64,000 nucleotides of DNA, from the NCBI GenBank assembly GCA_050259235.1, contig JBLNAG010000001.1, positions 1 to 64,000 of the forward strand, given 5' to 3'. The position numbers were made by a program, and so were the translations under genes. Shown one piece after another: positions 33,063 to 41,946 of the stretch. Source of the DNA: UBA5364 sp050259235. Lineage in GTDB: Bacteria > Bacillota_I > Bacilli_A > RF39 > UBA660. The notes beneath the pieces are model-generated. The model did no database searches. It saw only the letters and a list, made by a program, of their open reading frames with translations, and had not been told where the DNA came from. Each line of letters starts with the position of its first letter. Position 1 is the first letter of the stretch.

Positions 33063-34805
33063 ATGAGTATGGTTGAAACAGAAGTAATTAATAATATTCG
33101 TAATAGCGTTGATATAGTTGATATAATATCAAGTTATATGCCACTTATTCCTAGAGGGAAAAACTATTTTGGTGTTTGTCCTTTTCATGATGATAAAAAT
33201 CCAAGTATGAGTGTTTCGAAAGATAAACAAATATATACTTGTTTTTCATGTGGTGCAACTGGTAATGTGTTTAAGTTTATAATGGACTATGAAAATATAA
33301 CATTTCCTGAAGCATTAAAAAAATGTGCTGATATTGCAGGAATTCCCATTAATGTTAGTGTTAATACTAATACTAATAATATTCAAAAATTTAGTGAATT
33401 ATATGAAATATATGATATTGGTGCTAAATTTTATCAAAATAACATTAATACATTAAAAGGAAAAAAAGCAAAAGAATATTTATATAATCGTGGTCTTAAT
33501 GAAGAAACTATTAAGGCCTTTGAAATTGGACTAGCCCTAGAAGATCATAAATTACTAACAGATTTATTGGTTAAGAAAAAATATAATGCTAAACACTTAA
33601 TTCAGAGTGGTTTAGTAATTAATAATGAATATGGCTTAAACGATATTTTTTATCATCGTATTATGTTTCCTATTGAAGATTTAAATGGTAAAGTTGTAGG
33701 TTTTAGTGGTCGTATTTTTAATAATGAAGATACATCAAAATACATTAACACTAAAGAAACGGAAATATTTAAAAAGGGTGAATTATTATATAATTTTAGT
33801 CGTGCTAAGGAAGAATGTCGTTTAAATAATAAAGTAATTATTATGGAAGGGCAAATGGATGTAATTAGAGCACATACTGCTGGTATAAAAAATGTAGTTG
33901 CAACTTTGGGCACAGCAGTAACAAAAAATCAAGCATTGCTAATTAAGAGAATGGCTAAAGAAGTAATAATATGTTTTGATGGTGATGATGCTGGGGCAAA
34001 AGCTACTATGGCATGTGCTAATGAACTTATAGATATTGGTGTAATTCCTAAAGTTATAAGATTAGAAGATAAAATGGATCCTGATGAATATATTAAAAAA
34101 GATCGTGAAAGATTTTTACTTAAATTAGAAAGTCCAATAAATATAATGGATTTTAAATTATCTTATTTAAAAAATAAAAAAGATTTATCTAATAGTGAAG
34201 ATTTAGCAAAATATGTAAATAATATCATTAGTGAACTAAATAAAATTGATGATGATATTTTAAGAGAAATTACATTAAAAAAAGTTAGTGAAGAATCTAA
34301 TCTTGATATTGAATTTCTTGCAAGCAAACTAAATAATCAAGAAAAAGTGGAAAAAGTAGAATCTGTGCCTACTAAAACATTAAAGGAAAGTAAGTATGAA
34401 AAAGCTGAAAAATATTTAATATTTTATATGTTAAGAAGTAAGGAAGTAATTAAAATATATAATAAAAAAATTACATATATGCCTACTGATAAATATCGCT
34501 ATTTAGCATATGAAATAAGTATATTTTATAAAGAAAACAACTATATTAATGTTGCTGATTTAATGACTAGTTTACAAGAAAATGAATCAGCTCTTAAAAC
34601 AATAGGGGAGATTGAAGCATTAAATCTAAAAGAAGATTATACTATTGAGGAAATAGATGATTATATTAATGTTATTAAGGAATATAACGTAAATTTTCAA
34701 ATTAAAAAATTAACTGAAAAAATGACACAAGAAATTAATCCGTTAGAACAAGCAAAAATAGCTGAACAAATTATTAAGTTAAGGAGAGGGGATATTAATG
34801 ATTAA
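33063..34805 (+). CDS. dnaG: DNA primase
   Basis: 580 residues, normal for DnaG, which makes RNA primers at the fork. The N-terminal CHC2 zinc finger is present (VCPFHDDKNPSMSV...CFSCGATGNVFKF, about residues 38-70), followed by the catalytic core (SGRIFNNEDTSKYINTKETEIFKKG region), TOPRIM motifs EGQMDVIRAHTAG and ICFDGDDAGAKA, and a divergent helical DnaB-interaction domain. AGGAGAG precedes the ATG. First gene of the conserved dnaG-rpoD-trmK unit; the 3' end overlaps rpoD by eight bases. Confidence 0.97.
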   Translation: MSMVETEVINNIRNSVDIVDIISSYMPLIPRGKNYFGVCPFHDDKNPSMSVSKDKQIYTCFSCGATGNVFKFIMDYENITFPEALKKCADIAGIPINVSVNTNTNNIQKFSELYEIYDIGAKFYQNNINTLKGKKAKEYLYNRGLNEETIKAFEIGLALEDHKLLTDLLVKKKYNAKHLIQSGLVINNEYGLNDIFYHRIMFPIEDLNGKVVGFSGRIFNNEDTSKYINTKETEIFKKGELLYNFSRAKEECRLNNKVIIMEGQMDVIRAHTAGIKNVVATLGTAVTKNQALLIKRMAKEVIICFDGDDAGAKATMACANELIDIGVIPKVIRLEDKMDPDEYIKKDRERFLLKLESPINIMDFKLSYLKNKKDLSNSEDLAKYVNNIISELNKIDDDILREITLKKVSEESNLDIEFLASKLNNQEKVEKVESVPTKTLKESKYEKAEKYLIFYMLRSKEVIKIYNKKITYMPTDKYRYLAYEISIFYKENNYINVADLMTSLQENESALKTIGEIEALNLKEDYTIEEIDDYINVIKEYNVNFQIKKLTEKMTQEINPLEQAKIAEQIIKLRRGDIND

Positions 34806-35883
34806 TGAAATAAAGTCGTTTGACGAAAGAAAACAAGAACTAGTAAAGATGGGTATTGAAAATGGTTATATTACTTATGAACAATTAGCAAGCTCATTAA
34901 AAGGATTAGATTTAGATAGTGATTCATTAGATGAATTATATAATTTATTTAATGAAAATAATATTGCTATTATTAGTGAGGATGAAACTGATGGTGGTAA
35001 TGAAAAAGTTGACAAATTATTATTGGGTGATGATATATTAACAAAGGATTTAACTATCAATGATCCAGTTAGAATGTATCTAAAGGAAATTGGACAAATT
35101 AAACTATTAACACTTGAAGAAGAAACAGAATTAGCTGAACGTATTAATAATGGTGATCTAGTAGCTAAGGGTATTTTGGCAGAAGCTAATTTACGTTTAG
35201 TTGTTAGTATTGCAAAAAGATATGTTGGTAGAGGAATGTTATTTCTAGATTTAATTCAAGAAGGAAATATTGGACTTATGAAATCAGTTGAAAAATTCAA
35301 TGTTAACAAAGGATTTAAATTTTCAACTTACGCTACATGGTGGATTAGACAAGCTATTACAAGAGCAATAGCAGACCAAGCACGTACAATTAGAGTACCA
35401 GTACATATGGTAGAAACTATTAATAAACTTGCACGTATTCAAAGACAATTAACACTTGAACTTAATCGTGAACCTTCGGAAGAAGAACTAGCTAAAAAGA
35501 TGAACACAACCGTTGAAAAAATTAGAGATATTTATAAAATAAGTCAAGACCCAGTTAGCCTAGAAACACCTATTGGTGAAGAAGATGATTCTCATTTAGG
35601 AGATTTTATTAAGGATGAAAGTAATATGAGTCCTGAAGATTATGCAACTAATGAGCTATTAAAAGATGAAATAAGCGAAGTGCTTGAAACATTAACTGAA
35701 AGAGAAGAAAAAGTTATTAGACTAAGATTCGGTTTAGAGGATGGAAAAGGTCGTACTCTTGAAGAAGTTGGTCAAATGTTTGGAGTAACTCGTGAACGTA
35801 TTCGACAAATTGAAGCCAAAGCTCTTAGAAAACTAAGACATCCATCTAGAAGTAGAAAACTAAAAGATTATATGGGTGACTAA
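34798..35883 (+). CDS. rpoD: RNA polymerase primary sigma factor (SigA/RpoD)
   Basis: 361 residues. A short acidic region 1.1 is followed by region 1.2 (DPVRMYLKEIGQIKLLT), region 2 (NLRLVVSIAKRYVGRGMLFLDLIQEGN, FSTYATWWIRQAITRAI), region 3 and region 4.2 (TLEEVGQMFGVTRERIRQIE). Complete region 2.4/4.2 residues fit the TTGACA/TATAAT promoters seen throughout the window. The dnaG overlap and the one-base trmK overlap (TAATG) indicate tight coupling. Confidence 0.98.
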   Translation: MINEIKSFDERKQELVKMGIENGYITYEQLASSLKGLDLDSDSLDELYNLFNENNIAIISEDETDGGNEKVDKLLLGDDILTKDLTINDPVRMYLKEIGQIKLLTLEEETELAERINNGDLVAKGILAEANLRLVVSIAKRYVGRGMLFLDLIQEGNIGLMKSVEKFNVNKGFKFSTYATWWIRQAITRAIADQARTIRVPVHMVETINKLARIQRQLTLELNREPSEEELAKKMNTTVEKIRDIYKISQDPVSLETPIGEEDDSHLGDFIKDESNMSPEDYATNELLKDEISEVLETLTEREEKVIRLRFGLEDGKGRTLEEVGQMFGVTRERIRQIEAKALRKLRHPSRSRKLKDYMGD

Positions 35884-36551
35884 TGTTATCAGATAGATTA
35901 ACGGCAATTGCCAATCTAGTACCCAAAAACAGTCATATTATTGATGTTGGATGTGAACATGCTTTATTAGATATATATTTAACTATCAAAAAAAATGTCA
36001 AATGTATTGCAACTGATATCAATGAAAATTCAATTAAAGTTGCTAAAAGTAATATTGATAAGTATAAATTAAATGACAGCATTTTGATAATAAAAACAAA
36101 TGGTTTACAAAAAATTAACACAGATAATATAGATACTGTTATCATTGCTGGAATGGGCATGAGATCAATATTAAAAATACTAAAGGGTTATTATTTTGAC
36201 AATCTAATCATTCAATCAAATAATGATTTAGAGCATTTAAGAAGAGAGATTGTTAAAAAGGGATATATTATTCAGAATGAAGAAATTGTTCATGAACGAA
36301 ATAAGTATTATGTTATTATAAAATTTAGCAAAGGATATAAAAAATATAATATGGTCGATTATATTGTTGGACCAATAATTCGTTTAAATAAAAGGACAGT
36401 TGATCAAGAATATTTAAGACATTTAACAAATATATTTGATGATGTATTAAATAAAATACCAAAAAAATGTATAGTGAATAGACTATACATTAGGTATAAA
36501 AAATATTTATTACACAATATTAAAGGAAAAAAGTTGGGCCATCATTATTAA
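35883..36551 (+). CDS. trmK: tRNA (adenine(22)-N1)-methyltransferase TrmK
   Basis: 222-residue SAM-dependent methyltransferase. It starts MLSDRLTAIANLVP, and the SAM motif SHIIDVGCEHALLDIYL, ATDINENSIKVAKSNI and DTVIIAGMGMRSILKIL are the characteristic TrmK (YqfN) motifs; the C-terminal half is a coiled region that contacts tRNA. Position directly after rpoD matches Bacilli gene order. Its last 32 bases overlap the convergent YqfQ-like gene. Confidence 0.93.
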   Translation: MLSDRLTAIANLVPKNSHIIDVGCEHALLDIYLTIKKNVKCIATDINENSIKVAKSNIDKYKLNDSILIIKTNGLQKINTDNIDTVIIAGMGMRSILKILKGYYFDNLIIQSNNDLEHLRREIVKKGYIIQNEEIVHERNKYYVIIKFSKGYKKYNMVDYIVGPIIRLNKRTVDQEYLRHLTNIFDDVLNKIPKKCIVNRLYIRYKKYLLHNIKGKKLGHHY

Positions 36552-36861
36552 TATTATTGGTAGTTTGAGGGGTAGCGGTATTAGTTGTTTCTTGAACTCT
36601 AACATTATTATTAGTGGTTGGAGTATCAACTTTTTTAAATTCATTCATAACTTTAAACATTGTTTTCCCATTTTTGATCATTGGTGTGATTTGTCTTACA
36701 ACAGGTATAACTTGATTAATAAAACCTAATGTTTTTTGAGTTCCGCTAACTATACTACCAAATTTTATACCATTAGCGCCAAATAATCTGGCAAATATGC
36801 CCCCTCTAGCTAGAGAAGTCGCAGCATAAGGATATGAATAATATGGATTGTAAAAGTTCAT
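36520..36861 (-). CDS. YqfQ/VrrA-like small protein
   Basis: 113 residues, with ATG 36861 chosen because AAAGGAG lies seven bases upstream (ATG 36867 would be only one base away). A Tyr/Pro-rich start is followed by GGIFARLFGANGIKFGS, then VIPVVRQITPMIKNGKTMFKV, resembling the YqfQ (VrrA-type) domain pattern of a Gly-rich start and a VxQxxPMVKN-type helix. The C-terminal third is Asn/Thr-rich and likely disordered. In Bacillus yqfQ lies a few genes after sigA-yqfN, which supports the call. Its function is unknown; a spore or envelope association is only suggested. Confidence 0.6.
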   Translation of the reverse strand: MNFYNPYYSYPYAATSLARGGIFARLFGANGIKFGSIVSGTQKTLGFINQVIPVVRQITPMIKNGKTMFKVMNEFKKVDTPTTNNNVRVQETTNTATPQTTNNINNDGPTFFL

Positions 36862-36907
36862 AAGCATACTCCTTTCTAAATTATTATATGAAGAAAATTA
36901 AAAATGT

Positions 36908-36935
36908 TTTACAAAAGTTAATTTTATGATATAAT
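36908..36935 (+). promoter_or_regulatory. Promoter of the pilCD unit
   Basis: TTTACA, 16-bp spacer, TATAAT at 36930-36935. Confidence 0.7.
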
Positions 36936-36977
36936 TAATGTAGAATAATAATAAAGGGATTGGATGGTGTTTTTGCT

Positions 36978-39017
36978 ATGAGTAAACCATTATACTTAAC
37001 GGCTTGTATATATGTTTATCGAATGGTTTCTTTTATCGTAAAAATTCCACTAATTTTTATACGTCTTTTTTCTCTTGGTTTCTTTTTTACATTATGGTTT
37101 TTTATAGATGAAGCAATATATGTAATTAATGAATTTTTGACTAAATTTATTAATGGTTTTCTTTTCTCTTCAATGATGATGTATAATTTTGTAGGAGTGT
37201 TTTTAAAATATCCACTTCTTGGGTTAGTTGCACCAATTGTTTATCTTTTCTATATGGTTAAAATTTCAAGAAGTGTGGCAAAAGAAACTCGTGAATTAAC
37301 CAAAAAGGAAAAACTGAAAATTATTGAAAAGGAAAAAATTCTTCATGAATTGATAAAGAAGCGTAAAGTTGAAGAATTAGTAATTGCTGATAGAAAAAAA
37401 GAAGAAGAAAGTATTCGTAGGACTGAAGCAATTCAAAGAAAAAAAGATGAAAAATTAGAAAAAATAAGACTTGCTAAAGAAAAAATTGAGGAAGCTAAAA
37501 AACATAAGATTGAAGAAAAAGAACGTAAAAACAAAGAAAAAATGTCTAAAGAAGAATGGATTGAAAAGAATACTTATGTTAATGAATCTATGGTTATTGA
37601 AAAGCCTAAATTTTCAGATTATGTTAAGAAGTTTAAAAATTTTATTAATCATTTACCTGAAAATGTTGCTAAGTATTTTAAAAAGAAATATAACAATTTA
37701 GCATTTGTTAAAAATGCACGAAATAAAGAAGACATTAGTAAACAAGCGTTACTTATTAGTTTTGAAGGTGCAGATGCTTTAAAAAGTGATAAGAAACGTG
37801 TATTTGAATATGTTGGTAAGAATGCTGATGGCAAGTTAGTAAAAGGTACCTTTGAAGCATTCTCAAAAGTTGAAGTTCACTCATTCTTACTTAGTGAAGG
37901 ATTTGAAGTATATAGTATTAAGACTTCTTGGTTAATTCAATTATTATATGGTGGTCCTAAAACAAATAAAACAAAGATTAAGACAAAAGATTTAATTTTC
38001 TTTATTACTCAATTATCTACTTATATTAAAGCTGGTATCCCTTTAGTTGAATCGTTAAAAATATTAAGTAGACAATATAAAAATAAAAAATATCAAAGAA
38101 TATTTAGATCAATTATATATGACCTAACAATGGGAGAAAACTTTAGTGATGCATTAGGTAAACAAGGTGATGCTTTTCCACGTATTTTAATTAACATGGT
38201 TAAGGCATCTGAAATGACAGGGGAATTACCTGAAGCGTTAGATGATATGTCTGAATACTTTACGGAAGCAGACAAGACTAGAAAACAAATGATTACAGCA
38301 ATGATGTATCCAAGTATTATCTTAGTTATGTCATTGGGTGCAATAACATTTATTATGGTATTTGTTATTCCAAAGTTCGTTCAAATTTATGAGAGTATGG
38401 ATAATGCGCAAATACCAGCCTTTACTCTAATGGTATTAAACTTGAGTGATTTCTTAGAAAAAAATCTACTATGGATTTTAATTGGATTAGTAATTTTTAT
38501 AATTATATTCCGTTATTTATATAGATCAATTAAGTTCTTTAAAACCATGGTTCAATGGTTAGTTATGCATATGCCTATATTTGGTAATGTTGTTATTTAT
38601 AATGAAATTACGATGTTTACTAAAACATTTAGTTCATTATTATCACACAACGTATTTATTACTGATAGTATGGAAATATTAAATAAAATAACCAATAACG
38701 AAATTTATAAAATGATTATGCTTGATACTATCACTAACTTAGCTCGTGGTGAAAAAATATCTTTAGCATTTAAAGATCACTGGGCTGTCCCACTTCCTGC
38801 TTATGAAATGATTGTAACTGGTGAAAGAACAGGGCAATTACCAGAAATGATGGGTAAAGTATCTAATTATTATCAAGAATTACATAAAAATGCGGTTTCG
38901 AGAATTAAGACATTCGTTGAACCAGTTCTTATTATATTCTTAACAATTGTAGTTGGTATTATCGTTTTATCAATTGTCGTTCCAATGTTTAACATGTATT
39001 CGGCAATTCAACAATAG
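36978..39017 (+). CDS. pilC: Type IV pilus assembly inner-membrane protein PilC (GspF family) with unusual N-terminal extension
   Basis: About 679 residues, against roughly 400 for typical PilC. The C-terminal 400 residues are canonical: KTKDLIFFITQLSTYIKAGIPLVESLKIL, MVKASEMTGELPEALDDMSEYF, second copy EITMFTKTFSSLLSHNVFITDSMEIL and VTGERTGQLPEMMGKVSNYY, with three membrane helices. The extra N-terminal 280 residues contain two or three hydrophobic segments, then a Lys/Glu-rich probable coiled coil (about residues 90-200). A KRVFEYVGKNADGKLVKGTFEA segment marks the true PilC start. The extension may tether PilC to other cytoplasmic parts. ATG 36978 has GGATGGTG upstream; TTG 36960 is less likely. 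Confidence 0.92.
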   Translation: MSKPLYLTACIYVYRMVSFIVKIPLIFIRLFSLGFFFTLWFFIDEAIYVINEFLTKFINGFLFSSMMMYNFVGVFLKYPLLGLVAPIVYLFYMVKISRSVAKETRELTKKEKLKIIEKEKILHELIKKRKVEELVIADRKKEEESIRRTEAIQRKKDEKLEKIRLAKEKIEEAKKHKIEEKERKNKEKMSKEEWIEKNTYVNESMVIEKPKFSDYVKKFKNFINHLPENVAKYFKKKYNNLAFVKNARNKEDISKQALLISFEGADALKSDKKRVFEYVGKNADGKLVKGTFEAFSKVEVHSFLLSEGFEVYSIKTSWLIQLLYGGPKTNKTKIKTKDLIFFITQLSTYIKAGIPLVESLKILSRQYKNKKYQRIFRSIIYDLTMGENFSDALGKQGDAFPRILINMVKASEMTGELPEALDDMSEYFTEADKTRKQMITAMMYPSIILVMSLGAITFIMVFVIPKFVQIYESMDNAQIPAFTLMVLNLSDFLEKNLLWILIGLVIFIIIFRYLYRSIKFFKTMVQWLVMHMPIFGNVVIYNEITMFTKTFSSLLSHNVFITDSMEILNKITNNEIYKMIMLDTITNLARGEKISLAFKDHWAVPLPAYEMIVTGERTGQLPEMMGKVSNYYQELHKNAVSRIKTFVEPVLIIFLTIVVGIIVLSIVVPMFNMYSAIQQ

Positions 39018-39031
39018 TAGGGGGTATTTAT

Positions 39032-39790
39032 ATGCTGATATATTTTACAATTTGTTTCTTTGTGTTTGGAATGATCTTAGGTTCTTTCTTTAATGTTGTT
39101 GGTGATAGATTATCAAATGGAGAATCAATTGTATCACCTTCATCACATTGCCCACATTGTAAACATAAACTTACACCTATTGAATTAGTACCAATATTTT
39201 CATATTTACTTCAAGGTGGCAAATGTAAAAATTGTAAGAAAAAAATTCCAATTATTCATCCAATTTTTGAGTTTGGATGTGGAATAGTGTTTGCTTTAAC
39301 ATATTTAAGTTTTGGTATGAGTTTAGAACTATTAATTGCTTTAACATTTATCTCGATGCTATTAATTATTATTGTAAGTGACATTAATTATATGATTATT
39401 CCGGATGAAGTACTAATTGTTACTGGTATATTATTATTTATTGAAATAGCTTGTACATATGGGTTAGAAGCCTTAGGATTAGCAATATTAAATGGACTTA
39501 TATCATTTACTGTTATGTTCTTAATAAAACAATTTGGTGATTTCCTATTTAAAAAGGAGTCAATGGGCGGGGGAGATATAAAATTATTGTTCTTCTTTGG
39601 CCTTATCTTTGGATGGGAAATGGCAATTGTATCTATCTTTATAGGTTCAATTATTGGATTACCAATTTCACTACTAATGTTATATAAAAATAGTAGTCAT
39701 ATTGTTCCATTTGGTCCATTTTTAAGTATAGGAGCAATTATTGTTTTATTACTGCAAATTGATTTCCAAGTGATTATAAATGTATTATAA
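39032..39790 (+). CDS. pilD: Prepilin peptidase (PilD/GspO/ComC type)
   Basis: 252 residues, polytopic. The cytoplasmic zinc loop has the two CxxC pairs (HCPHCKHKL and GKCKNCKKK), and the aspartyl protease motifs are ISD in VSDINYMIIPDE and GGGDIKLLFF. It cleaves prepilin leaders after the Gly and methylates the new N-terminus, so it should process all FTLIE-type proteins in the window. GGGGG lies upstream of the ATG. It is cotranscribed with pilC. Confidence 0.96.
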   Translation: MLIYFTICFFVFGMILGSFFNVVGDRLSNGESIVSPSSHCPHCKHKLTPIELVPIFSYLLQGGKCKNCKKKIPIIHPIFEFGCGIVFALTYLSFGMSLELLIALTFISMLLIIIVSDINYMIIPDEVLIVTGILLFIEIACTYGLEALGLAILNGLISFTVMFLIKQFGDFLFKKESMGGGDIKLLFFFGLIFGWEMAIVSIFIGSIIGLPISLLMLYKNSSHIVPFGPFLSIGAIIVLLLQIDFQVIINVL

Positions 39791-39817
39791 AAAGGATTGA
39801 ATTTCAATCCTTTTTTT
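39789..39817. terminator. Bidirectional terminator between pilD and pilB
   Basis: AAAAAGGATTGA/TCAATCCTTTTT, three-base loop. Confidence 0.85.
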
Positions 39818-39819
39818 AT

Positions 39820-41337
39820 TTATGCTATTGTTTCAATTTTAGGTTGAGGTACTACTGTTGGTTGAATTATTGGAGTAGGTCTAGGAGTAGTACTTCCTTG
39901 AATTGGAGGAGTTGGAATAGTTTGAACTACAGGTGTTGGTCTTGGTACTGCAACTGTAGGTTGTACTGGTTGTGGTCTTGGTGTTACAGGTGCTTGTACA
40001 TTAGGTGTTGGTGTTGGTGTTGGAATTGGAGTAGGTGCTGCAGGTCTCGTAGGAACTGCATTAACCTCTGCAACTACCTTTAAATCACTTGCCTTAGCAA
40101 TTCCTGTAGCTTCAAGGGCTGATTTAAGATTATATTTATCACCAATACGATCATCATCATCTAATTCAATAAGTTTTAATACTTCTTCAAATGTAGTTAA
40201 ACCATTAGCAACCTTTTCAAGTCCATCTTGAAGTAAAGTAATAACATCTGATTTATAAACTAATTCTCTTAGTTTTTCTTTTGCCATACCATTACTAATG
40301 GCATCTTTAATTTCTTGATTAATTAATAAAACTTCATGTAAAGCAATACGTCCATGGTATCCATTTCCGCATATTTCACAACCTTCTGCGGAATATACCT
40401 CATTAATGTCACGACTTAAGACACGTTTAAATAAATCTTTTTCATATTCATTTGTCTTTCGAAGAACACGACAGTTTTGACATAAACGACGTGCTAATTT
40501 TTGCGAAATAATTCCGGTTAAAGCACTAGCCAATAAGTATCGTTCAACTTCCATATCTAGTAAACGTTCAATAGTATTTAATGAATTGTTTGTATGGACT
40601 GTTGAAAGTACTATATGACCAGTAATAGAAGCACGAACAGCAATTTTAGCAGTTTCAGTATCACGAATTTCCCCAACCATAATAACATTTGGGTCTTGAC
40701 GTAAGATAGATCTTAAAGCTGCAGCAAAAGTTAATCCAATTTCACTATTAGTTTGAATTTGATTAATACCTTCGATATCCATTTCAATAGGATCTTCTAC
40801 AGTAATAATATTAGTGTCTTCACGATTTAATCTTTGAAGTATAGAATAAACTGTAGTTGATTTCCCAGAACCAGTAGCCCCAGTTACTAAGATAATACCA
40901 TTAGGCACACTAATCATTTTTAATACTTTTAAATAATTTGATTCAGAGAATCCAAGATGTTCTAGTCCACTTAAACTCATTGAATAGTCGAGGATACGAA
41001 TAACTACTTTTTCTCCGGTGCTTGTAGGTATAACCGAAACACGGAGGTCTAGATTAACATCTTTTAGAGTTGCTTTAATAGCACCATCTTGTGGTAATCT
41101 TGATTCAGTAATGTTCATTCCTGAAATTATTTTGATACGAGTTATAAGATTCTTTTTAACAGTATTAGGTATTTCTGAATAATCATGAAGAGTTCCATCA
41201 ATACGAATTCTAACCTTCATAAAATTGTTGTATGGGTCAAAATGTATATCACTGGCACCTCTTTTTGCGGCGTCTAACATGATTTCATTAACAACCTCAA
41301 CAATTGGCATCTTATCAGTGTCAAATTTCCTCATCAT
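39820..41337 (-). CDS. pilB: Type IV pilus extension ATPase PilB (GspE family), no N-terminal domain, Pro/Thr tail
   Basis: 505 residues. The GspE core starts almost at residue 10 (ASDIHFDPYNNFMKVRIRIDG), so the usual N-terminal GSPII_E_N domain is missing, as in ComGA-like ATPases. Walker A GATGSGKST is at 153-161, Asp box ITVEDPIEM, Walker B NVIMVGEIRD at 217-226, His box TGHIVLSTVHT, and the zinc tetracysteine is C286/C289/C320/C323. The C-terminal 85 residues or so are a Pro/Thr/Val-rich tail (TPIPTPTPTPN and similar), not usual for the family and probably disordered. It lies opposite to and between the pilD and minor-pilin genes. No pilT is present in the window. Confidence 0.93.
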   Translation of the reverse strand: MMRKFDTDKMPIVEVVNEIMLDAAKRGASDIHFDPYNNFMKVRIRIDGTLHDYSEIPNTVKKNLITRIKIISGMNITESRLPQDGAIKATLKDVNLDLRVSVIPTSTGEKVVIRILDYSMSLSGLEHLGFSESNYLKVLKMISVPNGIILVTGATGSGKSTTVYSILQRLNREDTNIITVEDPIEMDIEGINQIQTNSEIGLTFAAALRSILRQDPNVIMVGEIRDTETAKIAVRASITGHIVLSTVHTNNSLNTIERLLDMEVERYLLASALTGIISQKLARRLCQNCRVLRKTNEYEKDLFKRVLSRDINEVYSAEGCEICGNGYHGRIALHEVLLINQEIKDAISNGMAKEKLRELVYKSDVITLLQDGLEKVANGLTTFEEVLKLIELDDDDRIGDKYNLKSALEATGIAKASDLKVVAEVNAVPTRPAAPTPIPTPTPTPNVQAPVTPRPQPVQPTVAVPRPTPVVQTIPTPPIQGSTTPRPTPIIQPTVVPQPKIETIA

Positions 41338-41437
41338 AATTTATCAATCCCCTTCGATTCTAAAATTATACTAGCATTTATCTTGATAATATTATATAAT
41401 ATATTTAAGATATTTACAATCATAAAGGAGCGATTTA

Positions 41438-41938
41438 ATGAAAAAAATTAATAATAAAGGGTTTATGTTAGTAGAAACTCTTGTTGTTGCTACTTTAATT
41501 ATATCAATACTAATTTACTTGTTTGTCCAGTTTCAAACTATTATTAAAAGTTATAATTCTAGTTTTACATATAATACTGTTGATGCGGTTTATGGGGTAT
41601 CTAATATTCGTAATTATATATTAAATGATGGATATGAAGAATTAAAAGCTTTTCAAGATAGTACTAGTAATGTTAATGGATATATTGATATTACAAATTG
41701 TAGTGCTGATTATTTTGAAGAATCTGAATACTGTTTGACATTATTTGATCAATTGAATGTAAAGAAAGTAATCTTTACAGATAGTGATCTTTCTAATCTA
41801 AAAAATAGTAATTTAACATTCGATGATAAATTAAAAAAATATATTAATTATCTAAAATATACTAAAGGTGAAGATTTATATCGTATTATTGTTGAATATG
41901 AAAATGAGACTTTTGGAAGTTTAAAAATTAGCAAGTAG
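41438..41938 (+). CDS. Minor prepilin/pseudopilin
   Basis: 166 residues. The N-terminus KKINNKG/FMLVETLVVATLIIS is a type IV prepilin signal (Gly, Phe+1, Glu+5). The soluble part has two Cys in ITNCSAD and EYCLTL, likely a disulfide, and is otherwise unlike known pilins. Ribosome site AAAGGAG precedes the ATG. It is eight bases from the next prepilin gene. A minor pilin of the PilV/PilW or ComG type is probable from size, signal and position beside pilB. Confidence 0.85.
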   Translation: MKKINNKGFMLVETLVVATLIISILIYLFVQFQTIIKSYNSSFTYNTVDAVYGVSNIRNYILNDGYEELKAFQDSTSNVNGYIDITNCSADYFEESEYCLTLFDQLNVKKVIFTDSDLSNLKNSNLTFDDKLKKYINYLKYTKGEDLYRIIVEYENETFGSLKISK

Positions 41939-41946
41939 GTGTTTAT

